Part shown: positions 27,652-36,642 of the stretch, piece after piece
How positions within the stretch are numbered: the stretch's first letter is position 1
Layout: the number at the start of each line of letters is the position of its first letter
NCBI RefSeq assembly: GCF_034111725.1
Contig: NZ_JAWUWR010000047.1
Span: 1-64,000, forward strand
Source of the DNA: Thalassolituus sp034111725
GTDB lineage: Bacteria > Pseudomonadota > Gammaproteobacteria > Pseudomonadales > Oceanobacteraceae
Length of the DNA stretch: 64,000 nt
Direction: 5' to 3'
Notes under the pieces: model-generated
Seen by the model: the letters and a program-made list of their open reading frames with translations, nothing else
Database searches by the model: none
What the model was told of the DNA's origin: nothing
Position numbers and translations under genes: made by a program

Positions 27652-28163
27652 TCAGAATGACTCCTGTATTCGCTAATAGTAATTTCAACATCATCGCTGA
27701 AAGGGTTTTCGTCTAAGTTATTGCCGTGCCCTATACGGTCTACGATCCAAAAATTACGCACATTCTCTAACGACAATAACGGATAGTGCCAAGTGCCTGC
27801 ATGGTAATTAATACCCTGCCCCTGAACACTAAATAGGCGCAAAGTATCTGGATCCGGCGCATTGTCACCTAAGCACACCAAAACCAAATACGGTTGATCG
27901 TCACTAGGTAAAAATGCCTGACTACCGAGCGGATGACGTTCCATCATAGTAATCTTCATAGGCAGGCTGCGCGGTTGCGCCTGAAATACACTGATAATGG
28001 CCTCGCCGTCATTACGCTCTACCGTGGCTTGGCGATGAAATCTTTGTGTGGTGCCACCATTAATAGGATAAGAGGCTCCATTCGCACTGATGACGTCGCC
28101 GAATTCAGCAAAACGGCTGGCCGTTAATGGCTCGGGCAATAAATCAATCTTCCGCATCCTCAA
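27648..28163 (-). CDS. allA: ureidoglycolate lyase
   Basis: Splits ureidoglycolate into glyoxylate and urea, the last step from allantoate here. It is 171 residues of the AllA cupin-like fold, with SVFQAQPRSLPMKITMMERHPLGSQ-like central text, GINYHAGTWHYPL and ITISEYR near the end. Start at 28163 or, two codons later, 28157. Overlaps uraH by 4 bases (ATGA) and guaD by 4 bases. Confidence 0.93.
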   Translation of the reverse strand: MRMRKIDLLPEPLTASRFAEFGDVISANGASYPINGGTTQRFHRQATVERNDGEAIISVFQAQPRSLPMKITMMERHPLGSQAFLPSDDQPYLVLVCLGDNAPDPDTLRLFSVQGQGINYHAGTWHYPLLSLENVRNFWIVDRIGHGNNLDENPFSDDVEITISEYRSHSE

Positions 28164-28504
28164 GAGCCTCTGTACGTCGAATAACCATTCGCCGTAATAA
28201 GCAAAGGAATGTGGTAATGCTGACTTGCATCTGTCACGGTGAAATAAATATCAACACGCGGATATAACGTCGCCACTTTTTGCCGTTGAAAATATTCTTT
28301 AACTTCAAATTCAATACGGTAATCACCGCATAAACGCTCTTGATTGCCTAACCAATAATTAATGCGGCCATCTTGATCGGTGGTGGCTTCGGCGACGGCT
28401 TCCCAAGTGCCATTGCGCTCCATCCACAAACGCACCGTCACATCGGCGGCTGGTTTACCTAAGTTAGTATCAAGAATATGAGTGGTAATAGGGCTTCGCT
28501 GCAT
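28160..28504 (-). CDS. uraH: 5-hydroxyisourate hydrolase (transthyretin-like)
   Basis: Hydrolyses 5-hydroxyisourate, the product of PuuD, to OHCU. The 114-residue protein has the THILDT start with its active-site His and ends in YRGS, the C-terminal tetrapeptide that marks HIU hydrolases as against transthyretin. There is no signal peptide, so it is cytosolic. Fifteen-base gap to uraD. Confidence 0.96.
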   Translation of the reverse strand: MQRSPITTHILDTNLGKPAADVTVRLWMERNGTWEAVAEATTDQDGRINYWLGNQERLCGDYRIEFEVKEYFQRQKVATLYPRVDIYFTVTDASQHYHIPLLITANGYSTYRGS

Positions 28505-28519
28505 CGTTTTACTCCAACC

Positions 28520-29047
28520 TTAATTCGCGCTACTGCCTAGCAGTTTATTTAATCTAATGGCGGTAATTAGCGCCTGATTTTCTGCAGCATTATGCACTTC
28601 TTGCACATGGCTATTTGGCAAACGCTGCTGTAATAACGCCAGCATTTCTTCTGCACTTTTACCGGTAGCACAAACGATAAAAATAAAACCAAATTTCTCT
28701 TCATAGACTTTATTTCCCGCAGCCAATGCTTCAAGCACACTGTCGTTTGCTTGATGAGCGCCCTGCTGTTCGTTTGCCGCTAATGCGTGGGTATCTGCAT
28801 ACTTAGCCCGCAACGAGCTGACATCACCGATTTTCGGGTGGGCGCTGAAGGCTTCCATAAAATCGCCTTCATGTAGATTCCACCACACATCTTCGGCTTT
28901 CTTTAATAACTGCTCGATGGAGGTAAATGGCCGTGCATTCACCAATGCCAACACCCAAGCTTCTGCTGCGCAGCAACGACGCAACGCGATCGCGGCTTCG
29001 CCATCAGGCAAGCTATTTAATTCATCGAGCGTTAATTTGGTCGCCAT
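28520..29047 (-). CDS. uraD: OHCU decarboxylase
   Basis: Decarboxylates 2-oxo-4-hydroxy-4-carboxy-5-ureidoimidazoline to S-allantoin. The diagnostic AHPKIGDVSSLRAKY, with the catalytic His, lies near residue 64; the C-terminal ANKLL-like end is usual. The ATG at 29047 (175 residues) is preferred over an upstream in-frame GTG at 29104, because GAGGAG (29055-29060) precedes it and it starts 4 bp past the alc stop. Together with UraH it makes the urate route enzymatic throughout. Confidence 0.92.
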   Translation of the reverse strand: MATKLTLDELNSLPDGEAAIALRRCCAAEAWVLALVNARPFTSIEQLLKKAEDVWWNLHEGDFMEAFSAHPKIGDVSSLRAKYADTHALAANEQQGAHQANDSVLEALAAGNKVYEEKFGFIFIVCATGKSAEEMLALLQQRLPNSHVQEVHNAAENQALITAIRLNKLLGSSAN

Positions 29048-29051
29048 TGCT

Positions 29052-30050
29052 TCACTCCTCTGACACTGGATAGCCAATAACTCGTAATCGACTAACACCA
29101 CCATCAGGATAAATACTCAGGCGAATATGGGTGAATACTTGCTCAGTGTTAATGACTTCGTTTCGATAAAAATGCTCAGAGTCAGCACTGAGTAATTGTC
29201 GTTCTATTACGGGTTGCCAAGCGCTATCAGGATGCACTTCGCCACTCGGCATGTAGAGCGCATCTAAAGTGAATGAATGAGGAAAATTACCCTTAAAGTA
29301 CGCGGTATCAACACATACTTTATGCAAAGTGCCAGGAGCCGCTAAGGCAATAATGATCCAGTCGGTTTCTCGGCCACCGCGACGGCGTTTTGTTTCCCAG
29401 CCATCGCCCATATTGACGCCTCGACCCGGCATTAATAAATTATTCATCGAGCTAAAAAACATATCACTGCACATTAACGGGCGAGCACCATTGCTAACCG
29501 CTGCCAGATCAACGGGTTCGTTCGGTAGTAGCCAATCTTTATTGAGAACAGCTTTGCCATATACCCGTAAACGAGCAACGCCACCGTCAGGAAAGATATT
29601 CAATCGCAGATGGCTCCAAACCGAATCTGCGCCGTGACCAACATCAATAAAGTTGTCGCTGTCGGACTGAACATCAAGCTGCTCGATCAACATAGTCCAT
29701 TCGGTATCTGCGTTTGGCGTCGTACTGGAATAGCAAGCTTCAATTGAAATCTGTTTCGGCGCGTTACCGGCAAAAAAACGCGTACAAACATTAAAGCCAA
29801 CAATATTTCCGGCCGCACCTAGGCGTAGTATGGCCCAATCGTGGCCTTCTTCGCGCTTACGTCGACTTTCCCAACCATCCATCCATTTACCACGGTCGGT
29901 ATATTTACCGTCGATAAATACCGGCGCATCGGGTTTGATTAAATTTTCCATTTCGGCAAAAAAATCATCGCTCGATTGCAGCACTTGTCCGCCTAACTGA
30001 CGACTCGCTAAATCCACCCATTGCGTATAGGGATGTACTTCATTCTTCAT
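29052..30050 (-). CDS. alc: allantoicase
   Basis: Converts allantoate to ureidoglycolate and urea. The protein (332 residues) is a tandem repeat of two jelly-roll halves, seen in paired texts such as MDGWESRRKREEGHDWAI and GDGWETKRRRGGRETDWI, and RLNIFPDGGVARLRVYG and RLSIYPDGGVSRLRVIG. The route therefore releases urea at this step, not ammonia as with AllC. No urease gene is in view. The xdhC frame overlaps by 11 bases. Confidence 0.95.
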   Translation of the reverse strand: MKNEVHPYTQWVDLASRQLGGQVLQSSDDFFAEMENLIKPDAPVFIDGKYTDRGKWMDGWESRRKREEGHDWAILRLGAAGNIVGFNVCTRFFAGNAPKQISIEACYSSTTPNADTEWTMLIEQLDVQSDSDNFIDVGHGADSVWSHLRLNIFPDGGVARLRVYGKAVLNKDWLLPNEPVDLAAVSNGARPLMCSDMFFSSMNNLLMPGRGVNMGDGWETKRRRGGRETDWIIIALAAPGTLHKVCVDTAYFKGNFPHSFTLDALYMPSGEVHPDSAWQPVIERQLLSADSEHFYRNEVINTEQVFTHIRLSIYPDGGVSRLRVIGYPVSEE

Positions 30051-30996
30051 AAAAAGGACCTGCCGTCACCGCGAGCGGTAAAGTTGAAATTTCAGTTGTT
30101 GGATTTGTACTCGTCGTCGATTTTCGTAACGCCATCCAATGTTCGTTTGCGCGTAGCTCTTTTGCCGAAAACCCTTGATGCAAGCTGCGATCCTGCTGCC
30201 CATGATGCAAGGCTATCAACTGGGCACTAATAGATACTGCGACCTCCATTGGCAATTTACCAAAAATATCGGCATGACCTATAGGCATAGTCACGGTTGC
30301 GATTTGCTCTGGGCTAAAGCCTTGATGGCGCAAACGTTGAGTAAATCGTGCTTGCTTAGTATCCGAGCCGATACAACCAACAAAGCTGCAATCTCCACGG
30401 GTTAACGCCGCGACCAGCAGGTCGAAATCAAGTTGATGATTATGGGTAAGAATAACTAGCTGCGCGCCACTCGGCAGAGCATTGAGTGACGCCACGGGGT
30501 CGTCACTGACTAAGATTTTAATGTTGCTATTAAGAGTAGATTGCAGTGGAAACTCTAACGAATGCGCGAGTTTAAACTGCTCTTCACGGCTATCAATCCA
30601 GTGCACTTGAATCGGTAAGTGTTGAACAATAGTCATTAACGCACGCGCGACATGACCCGCACCAAATACCGCTAGCACAGGACGTTGCGCACAAAAGGAT
30701 TCCAATAAAACACTGACACTACCGCCACAACATTGCCCTGCTTTCGCCGCCAGCGGAATCATTTCTAGACTTTGGGTTGATGTGTTTTGCAACAATAACT
30801 GCCGTGCTTTCTGGCTGAGTAAAAACTCCAGCTCACCGCCGCCTAACGTATCGAATTGCTCATCGGCGGTAATGATCATTTTACTGCCGGGATCTCGCGG
30901 CGCAGATCCTGCGCGGCCAATAATAGTCGCAATCACATAAGCGCAGCCTTGTTGCTCGCAATAGGCAAGCGCTTGCTGCCAAGTTCTTGGTTTCAT
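30040..30996 (-). CDS. xdhC: XdhC, molybdenum cofactor chaperone for xanthine dehydrogenase
   Basis: Binds Moco, promotes its sulfuration and inserts it into XdhB. 318 residues. The N-terminal XdhC/CoxI domain has GRAGSAPRDPGSKM (about 27-40) and the Cys-rich GQCCGGSVSVLLE; the C-terminal Rossmann part has VLAVFGAGHVARAL. Four-base overlap with xdhB. Confidence 0.93.
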   Translation of the reverse strand: MKPRTWQQALAYCEQQGCAYVIATIIGRAGSAPRDPGSKMIITADEQFDTLGGGELEFLLSQKARQLLLQNTSTQSLEMIPLAAKAGQCCGGSVSVLLESFCAQRPVLAVFGAGHVARALMTIVQHLPIQVHWIDSREEQFKLAHSLEFPLQSTLNSNIKILVSDDPVASLNALPSGAQLVILTHNHQLDFDLLVAALTRGDCSFVGCIGSDTKQARFTQRLRHQGFSPEQIATVTMPIGHADIFGKLPMEVAVSISAQLIALHHGQQDRSLHQGFSAKELRANEHWMALRKSTTSTNPTTEISTLPLAVTAGPFYEE

Positions 30997-33371
30997 GATA
31001 TCTGCTCCGCCACTAGGCCTTCATTGTGCGCTTGGCAGGCCATCACCGCAGCAAGTACACGTTCTGGAGTTGCTGGCGTATCCAGCGGTGGATTAATTGC
31101 ATAATTCGCCACACTGGCAGCGGCATCTCGTAATGCACACCAAACAGAAATACCGTGCATGAGTGGAGGCTCACCAACGGCCTTCGAGTTATAAATGGTT
31201 TCTTCTGCGTTAGGTTGATCAAACAGGCGTACGTTTAAAATGCTAGGTACATCCATCGACGTTGGAATTTTATACGTCGCGGCACTGGCCGACGCCAATT
31301 TACCTTTTGCATCCCAAGTTAATTCTTCGGTGGTTAACCAACCCATCCCCTGCACAAAACCGCCTTCAATTTGACCGATATCAATCGCAGGGCTTAACGA
31401 CGCGCCAACATCGTGCAAAATATCGGTACGCAATACCCGATATTCACCGGTAAGGGTATCAATTTCGACTTCACTGCAAGATGCGCCCAAAGCGTAATAA
31501 TAAAATGGTCGACCACTCGCAGTATCACGATCATAAAAAATCTTAGGCGTACGATAATAACCGGTTGCAGATAAAGACACGCGCTGCTCATAGGCTAGCT
31601 GTACGAATTCGGCAAAGGTAAACCATTGCGCACTATCACCAACGCCAACCACAACATGATTGTTAATAAAGTGCACATCATCAGGCGCAACGCCAAAGTG
31701 CTCGACCGCTAAATCAACTAACCGTTGCTTAATGGTCTGACAGGCCGCTTGTGCCGCTTTGCCATTTAAATCTGAGCCTGATGACGCCGCCGTTGGCGAG
31801 GTATTAGGGACTTTATCGGTGGCCGTAGCGGTTACCTGCACGTAATCAAGATCAACGCTAAATTCATTGGCAACTACCTGCGCAACCTTAGTAAATAAAC
31901 CTTGGCCCATTTCTGTGCCGCCGTGATTTATTTGAATGCTGCCATCGGTATAAATATTAATGAGTGCGCCCGCTTGATTTAAATGCTGCACCGTAAATGA
32001 AATACCAAAACGCACCGGCGTTAACGCCAACCCGCGTTTTAAATAAGGATGCTGCTGATTAAATTCAGTAATGTCGTGACGGCGCTGACGATATTCACAC
32101 TCTCGCTCAAGTTGTGTAATAAGCCTTTCGATATGAAAATCTTCAATCGGCTGACCATAGTGGGTTTTATCGCCATTTTGATAGAGATTTTTTAGACGAA
32201 CATCCAAAGGATCTAGTCCGGTTGCTCGGGCAATATCATCCATCATGGCTTCGCCAACGATCATGCCCTGCGGCCCACCGAACCCTCGAAATGCGGTATT
32301 CGATACAGTATTAGTTTTGCACCGCTGACCAAGCACCGCCATAGCTGGAAAATCATAGGCGTTGTCGACATGAAACATGGCCCGATCAACAATGGCATCG
32401 GATAAATCCGGTGAAAAACCACATAATCCAGCAAGATGAATATCGGCCCCAATTAACTGACCGTCGTCATCAAAACCCACGGTCCAACGGGTAAAAAAAT
32501 CGTGACGCTTACCGGTTAATACCATGTCGTCTTGGCGATCCAAGCGCAGCTTAACCGGGCGTTTATTGCGCACCGCCAATACCGCCGCTAAACACGCCCA
32601 CGGCGCTGCCTGAGTTTCTTTACCGCCAAAACCACCCCCCATACGACGCACTAAGACGGTTACTTTGTGCATGGCTATGCCAAGCACTTCAGCCACCAGC
32701 TTTTGTACTTCTGATGGATGCTGCGACGACGTATAAATCGTCATACCACCATCATCCGTTGGTACGGCATAACTGACTTGGCTCTCTAAATAAAAATGTT
32801 CTTGGCCTTTGTTATACAGCGTATTGGTGAGCGTATTTGGCGCACCGGCGAGCGCTTTTTTCGCATCGCCTTTAACCATCCTATGATCAGGTCGCACCCG
32901 TTCACCGCTGGCTAACGCTTGCTCTAAAGTCAGTGTCGGTATTTGTTCATCCACTTGAATGGCGGCCAGAGCAACAGCTTTACGCGCCTCAATAAACGTA
33001 GCAGCAGCAACCGCAAATAACGCTTGTCCGTGAAATTGTAATTCCGGCCCTGCCAAAATAGGGTCGCCCTGATACACAGGGCCAATATCGGTTACCGCTG
33101 GCATATCAGCAATGGTGACCACATCAACCACACCGGCCGCCGTGCGTACTGGAGATAAATCTAACTGGGTTAGTGTGCCCTTAGCCACCGGGCTTTTACC
33201 AATCGCCGCGTGTAATGTTCGCGCTAGCTCGGGAATATCATCAACGTATTGTGCCGCACCAGTGACATGTTGCTCGGCGCTATCGTGAGTAACGCTGGCA
33301 CCACGCCCGCCTTTCGCTGGGCGACGACGAAAACTTTCGGATGACGGTGGAAATGCAGAGAAGTGGCTCAT
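30993..33371 (-). CDS. xdhB: xanthine dehydrogenase, molybdopterin subunit
   Basis: Catalytic subunit oxidising hypoxanthine and xanthine to urate. 792 residues from the ATG at 33371, which overlaps the xdhA stop by 4 bases; the frame stays open 120 bases further upstream inside xdhA but that text is not family-like. Moco-binding blocks RRMGGGFGGKE and FRGFGGPQGM are visible, and the catalytic Glu lies in AVGEPPLMHG near the C terminus. Paired with XdhA as in Rhodobacter-type XdhAB. Confidence 0.95.
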   Translation of the reverse strand: MSHFSAFPPSSESFRRRPAKGGRGASVTHDSAEQHVTGAAQYVDDIPELARTLHAAIGKSPVAKGTLTQLDLSPVRTAAGVVDVVTIADMPAVTDIGPVYQGDPILAGPELQFHGQALFAVAAATFIEARKAVALAAIQVDEQIPTLTLEQALASGERVRPDHRMVKGDAKKALAGAPNTLTNTLYNKGQEHFYLESQVSYAVPTDDGGMTIYTSSQHPSEVQKLVAEVLGIAMHKVTVLVRRMGGGFGGKETQAAPWACLAAVLAVRNKRPVKLRLDRQDDMVLTGKRHDFFTRWTVGFDDDGQLIGADIHLAGLCGFSPDLSDAIVDRAMFHVDNAYDFPAMAVLGQRCKTNTVSNTAFRGFGGPQGMIVGEAMMDDIARATGLDPLDVRLKNLYQNGDKTHYGQPIEDFHIERLITQLERECEYRQRRHDITEFNQQHPYLKRGLALTPVRFGISFTVQHLNQAGALINIYTDGSIQINHGGTEMGQGLFTKVAQVVANEFSVDLDYVQVTATATDKVPNTSPTAASSGSDLNGKAAQAACQTIKQRLVDLAVEHFGVAPDDVHFINNHVVVGVGDSAQWFTFAEFVQLAYEQRVSLSATGYYRTPKIFYDRDTASGRPFYYYALGASCSEVEIDTLTGEYRVLRTDILHDVGASLSPAIDIGQIEGGFVQGMGWLTTEELTWDAKGKLASASAATYKIPTSMDVPSILNVRLFDQPNAEETIYNSKAVGEPPLMHGISVWCALRDAAASVANYAINPPLDTPATPERVLAAVMACQAHNEGLVAEQIS

Positions 33372-34825
33372 GATGCAACCTCTGCTTGTAGTGTCCCACG
33401 GGTTAATTCGAGCGCTGCGCGTAGCAATAAATTCTTGCCCACTTGCAGGCGGTAGCTTGCACTCGCACGGACATCCGACATCGGACTGCAATCTTGCTCA
33501 AGCAAGCTGCCTGCCTGTTTAAATGTAGCTAGATTAACGGGCTGACCTATCAACCCCGACTCAACGTGATACGCTCTGATCGGTGTCGCCGCCATGCCGC
33601 CTAAGGCTAACTTAGCCGCAATAATGGTGTCATTTTCAATGCTGAGTTTGAGGGCAAACATGACCGCTGAGATATCATCGTCATGACGTTTACTGATTTT
33701 CCACAGAAATACATGGTCATTTTCTTGCGGTAAATTAAAAATAATTCGACGAATGTATTCCCCAGCACGCAATTGAGTTTGCTTATAACCAGTAAAGAAC
33801 TGCTCTAGCGCTATGGTATGCAGACCATAAATACCATTAATTTCTACTTCCGCTCCTAATGCTAAAAAAGCGGGGGGCATATCGCCGATAGGTGATGCGT
33901 TGGCAATATTGCCCCCCAAAGTGCCGAGGTTACGAATTTGGCGTGAGCCTATTCGTTGCACTAACTCGGCGAGTGAAGGAACACGGGTTGTTAATTCTTG
34001 TTCAACGTCACTGTAGCTACACAAAGCACCCAGCGACATTTGCTTATTCTGTATTTCAATCGCAGACAAACCCTGCACTCGACCGAGCACAATAACGCAC
34101 GCCATTGTTTTAAATTGTTGGGTAATCGCTAGCCCTAAGTCGGTGCCTCCGGCCCACAATTGCGCCGTTGGATATTGCTGCAATAGTGCAATTAATTCGG
34201 CTTCGGTCTGCGGCATAAATAATTGTGAGGAGGCACTCTGCTGCAACGGCTCACGGCTAACGCCTACATTAGGATCGAACTCTACAACAGCGGCTGCTTG
34301 TACCTGCTCAGCACAATCCCTCTTGGGATAATCACCCATATGACGAGCCGCAGAGACAATAGGCTGATAACCGGTGCACCGACATAAATTACCCGATAAC
34401 GCGGCATGAATATCGTGATCACTAGGCACAATATTTAAATCAATACCCTGTTGCAGTCGCTGCTGATACAGAGTCGCTAGCGACATCACGATACCAGGGG
34501 TACAAAATCCACATTGCGATCCATGGAAATCAATCATGGCTTGTTGCGCTGGGTGTAACGGCTGTTGAGCAATACCCTGCGCAGTAAAAATATAGCGATT
34601 GTGCAGGTGCGCCATTAAGGCAATGCAGGCATTGACCGTATAGAAAGAAAGCTGACCGTTATCGAGGCTAGCGAGCATCACAGTACATGCGCCACAATCA
34701 CCAGCTGCGCAACCTTCCTTCACGTCTGTCTGCGCCATATGAGTGCGCAAATAATTGAGAATGGTGCACATGGGGTCAATATTCCCATCTTCGATCCATT
34801 CACCATTTAAATTAAAACGTATCAC
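33368..34825 (-). CDS. xdhA: xanthine dehydrogenase, FeS/FAD subunit
   Basis: Electron-transfer subunit (485 residues). Two [2Fe-2S] domains occupy about 1-160: CAAGDCGACTVML for the plant-type cluster, then GFCTPGIVMSL and NLCRCTGYQP. The FAD domain from about 200 has LWAGGTDLGLAITQ and LGTLGGNIANASPIGD. First gene of the nine-gene leftward operon. The 293-bp divergent gap to the ABC transporter holds a RutR-like box and two other palindromes. Confidence 0.95.
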   Translation of the reverse strand: MIRFNLNGEWIEDGNIDPMCTILNYLRTHMAQTDVKEGCAAGDCGACTVMLASLDNGQLSFYTVNACIALMAHLHNRYIFTAQGIAQQPLHPAQQAMIDFHGSQCGFCTPGIVMSLATLYQQRLQQGIDLNIVPSDHDIHAALSGNLCRCTGYQPIVSAARHMGDYPKRDCAEQVQAAAVVEFDPNVGVSREPLQQSASSQLFMPQTEAELIALLQQYPTAQLWAGGTDLGLAITQQFKTMACVIVLGRVQGLSAIEIQNKQMSLGALCSYSDVEQELTTRVPSLAELVQRIGSRQIRNLGTLGGNIANASPIGDMPPAFLALGAEVEINGIYGLHTIALEQFFTGYKQTQLRAGEYIRRIIFNLPQENDHVFLWKISKRHDDDISAVMFALKLSIENDTIIAAKLALGGMAATPIRAYHVESGLIGQPVNLATFKQAGSLLEQDCSPMSDVRASASYRLQVGKNLLLRAALELTRGTLQAEVAS

Positions 34826-34981
34826 TGTCTATCCTACACTCTTGTTAAAAATACCAAGAAACTCGGGCTTAAAACGCGCATAGCGTGATCGCTAAACCTG
34901 CGATATCACCTATAACGACTGGGCTGATTGAACTTTCCCGAGGAGCCGTCTTGTTTACCTTATTTTCCAGCCTGCAATTTC

Positions 34982-34997
34982 CTGACCAACTGGTCAA
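34982..34997. promoter_or_regulatory. RutR-type operator between xdhA and the ABC transporter genes
   Basis: CTGACCAACTGGTCAA matches the E. coli RutR consensus TTGACCAnnTGGTCAA at 13 of 14 fixed positions and is a perfect 6-bp inverted repeat. A RutR-like regulator is encoded at 50508-51158. The site is placed to control both divergent operons. Confidence 0.7.
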
Positions 34998-35018
34998 GCT
35001 TATATTTTGAAACCTCAT

Positions 35019-35034
35019 TCTATTCAAGAATAGA
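35019..35034. promoter_or_regulatory. palindrome TCTATTC-AA-GAATAGA
   Basis: Perfect 7-bp arms with a 2-base centre, 21 bp from the RutR-like box in the xdhA/ABC divergent gap. No regulator can be named for it. Confidence 0.45.
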
Positions 35035-35072
35035 TACTGGCAAGTTAATTGCTAACATCTTGTCCATCTAGT

Positions 35073-35089
35073 CAGCTTTTGAAAAGCTG
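35073..35089. promoter_or_regulatory. palindrome CAGCTTTT-G-AAAAGCTG
   Basis: Perfect 8-bp arms around one base, ending 29 bp before the GTG start of the ABC ATPase gene. It could be an operator or an mRNA leader hairpin. Confidence 0.4.
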
Positions 35090-35118
35090 TTGTTCTTGCA
35101 CCATCAGGTTTAGCTAAC

Positions 35119-36642
35119 GTGACATCAAGACTCGAACTGCGGGGCATCCGCAAACAATATCCCGGCTGCATTGCCAATGATGATATTCACCTTGCTGTAG
35201 CGGCGGGCGAATGCCATGCCCTGCTCGGTGAAAACGGGGCCGGTAAAAGCACCCTAATGAAAATCATCTACGGCATCGTAGCGGCCGATGCCGGCACTCT
35301 GCTGTGGGAAGGTACGCCAACTCAGATACGCAACCCTGCACATGCACGCGAATTGGGCATAGGTATGGTGTTTCAGCACTTTTCTTTATTCGAAACCTTA
35401 ACGGTGGCAGAGAATATCGCTCTTAGCCTCCCTAAAGACCAAACCCGTAATCGCCGCGCACTCAGTGATCGTATTCGCCAAGTATCGGAACACTACGGCA
35501 TGGCACTTGATCCTGATCGTTACGTGCACTCACTATCGGTAGGAGCACGTCAACGTGTCGAAATCGTACGGTGCTTACTACAAGACATTCGCTTATTGAT
35601 TTTAGATGAGCCGACATCCGTCCTTACGCCGCAAGAGGTGGAACAGCTATTCATCACCCTCAATCGCTTAAAAGCAGAAGGCTGCGCCATTTTATTCATC
35701 TCACACAAGTTAGATGAAGTGCGTGCGTTATGTGACCAAGCGACTGTGCTACGCAATGGCAAGGTTACCGGTCATTGCCAACCTAAGTCCTGCGACAGCA
35801 TGACCTTAGCGCGTTTAATGGTGGGTGATGAAACCCCACTAGAGCAAGGTTTTAGCAAACGGGTGGGCGGCGAAGCGGTGCTAATAGTGAAGCCGTTATC
35901 ACTAACCCCGGTCGATCCGTTCGGTATGTCGTTAAAAGACGTGTCGTTCAATGTGAAAAAAGGCGAGATATTAGGCATTGCTGGGGTTGCAGGTAACGGC
36001 CAAGAAGAATTGATGGCGGTGCTCAGCGGTGAAGATATGCGCGACGCCGGCGAGGTTATCCTCAACGGCGATGTGATTGGCAAGTTGTCTGCCAGCCAAC
36101 GCCGCGAGTTGGGTTTTGCCTTTGTGCCAGAAGAACGTTTAGGACGTGGTGCCGTACCCAATATGAGCCTTACCGACAATGCGCTGCTCAGCAGCAGTCA
36201 CTGCGGCTTGCTTAACAACGGCTGGATACGTCAGCACGAGGTGAACGATTTCGCCGAAGCGGTCATTAACGATTTCAACGTTAAATGCGCTGGCACTCAC
36301 GCTCAAGCAAAAAGCTTATCGGGTGGTAACTTACAAAAATTTATTATTGGCCGAGAAATTCGTCAACAGCCGAAATTACTCGTGTGCTCTCACCCAACTT
36401 GGGGCGTGGATATTGGTGCCGCCATTTTAATTCGCAAAGCCCTAATTGAATTGCGGGATCAAGGCGCAGCAATTTTAGTTATTTCGGAAGATATCGACGA
36501 ACTGTATGAAATTTGCGATCGCCTCGGTGCACTCTGCGACGGACGGCTAAGCCCAATAAAACCCACTCATGATGTAAGCATCGGTCAGTTAGGGCAATGG
36601 ATGGCGGGCGAATTTAGCGACCAACAGGAGCAATGCGCATGA
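35119..36642 (+). CDS. ABC importer ATPase, purine nucleoside type (double ABC domain)
   Basis: 507 residues with two fused ATP-binding cassettes, as in sugar and nucleoside importers of the RbsA/YufO/NupA type. Walker A of the first is GENGAGKST (about 37-45), its signature LSVGARQRVEIVRCLL, Walker B LLILDEPTS. The second half has the degenerate Walker A GVAGNGQEE and signature LSGGNLQKFIIGRE. The GTG start at 35119 is the first in frame and has only a weak AGG before it. With the next two genes it forms an importer, which the position beside xdhA suggests handles purines or nucleosides. Confidence 0.9.
   Translation: MTSRLELRGIRKQYPGCIANDDIHLAVAAGECHALLGENGAGKSTLMKIIYGIVAADAGTLLWEGTPTQIRNPAHARELGIGMVFQHFSLFETLTVAENIALSLPKDQTRNRRALSDRIRQVSEHYGMALDPDRYVHSLSVGARQRVEIVRCLLQDIRLLILDEPTSVLTPQEVEQLFITLNRLKAEGCAILFISHKLDEVRALCDQATVLRNGKVTGHCQPKSCDSMTLARLMVGDETPLEQGFSKRVGGEAVLIVKPLSLTPVDPFGMSLKDVSFNVKKGEILGIAGVAGNGQEELMAVLSGEDMRDAGEVILNGDVIGKLSASQRRELGFAFVPEERLGRGAVPNMSLTDNALLSSSHCGLLNNGWIRQHEVNDFAEAVINDFNVKCAGTHAQAKSLSGGNLQKFIIGREIRQQPKLLVCSHPTWGVDIGAAILIRKALIELRDQGAAILVISEDIDELYEICDRLGALCDGRLSPIKPTHDVSIGQLGQWMAGEFSDQQEQCA

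Noticed and set aside
33372..33491. Upstream extension of xdhB
   Set aside because: The frame is open inside xdhA, but the residues are not family-like, and the ATGA overlap at 33368-33371 gives a typical start.
34826..35118. Purine riboswitch before xdhA or the ABC genes
   Set aside because: The palindromes found do not form a three-way junction with the conserved loops of purine aptamers, and such riboswitches are rare in this group.
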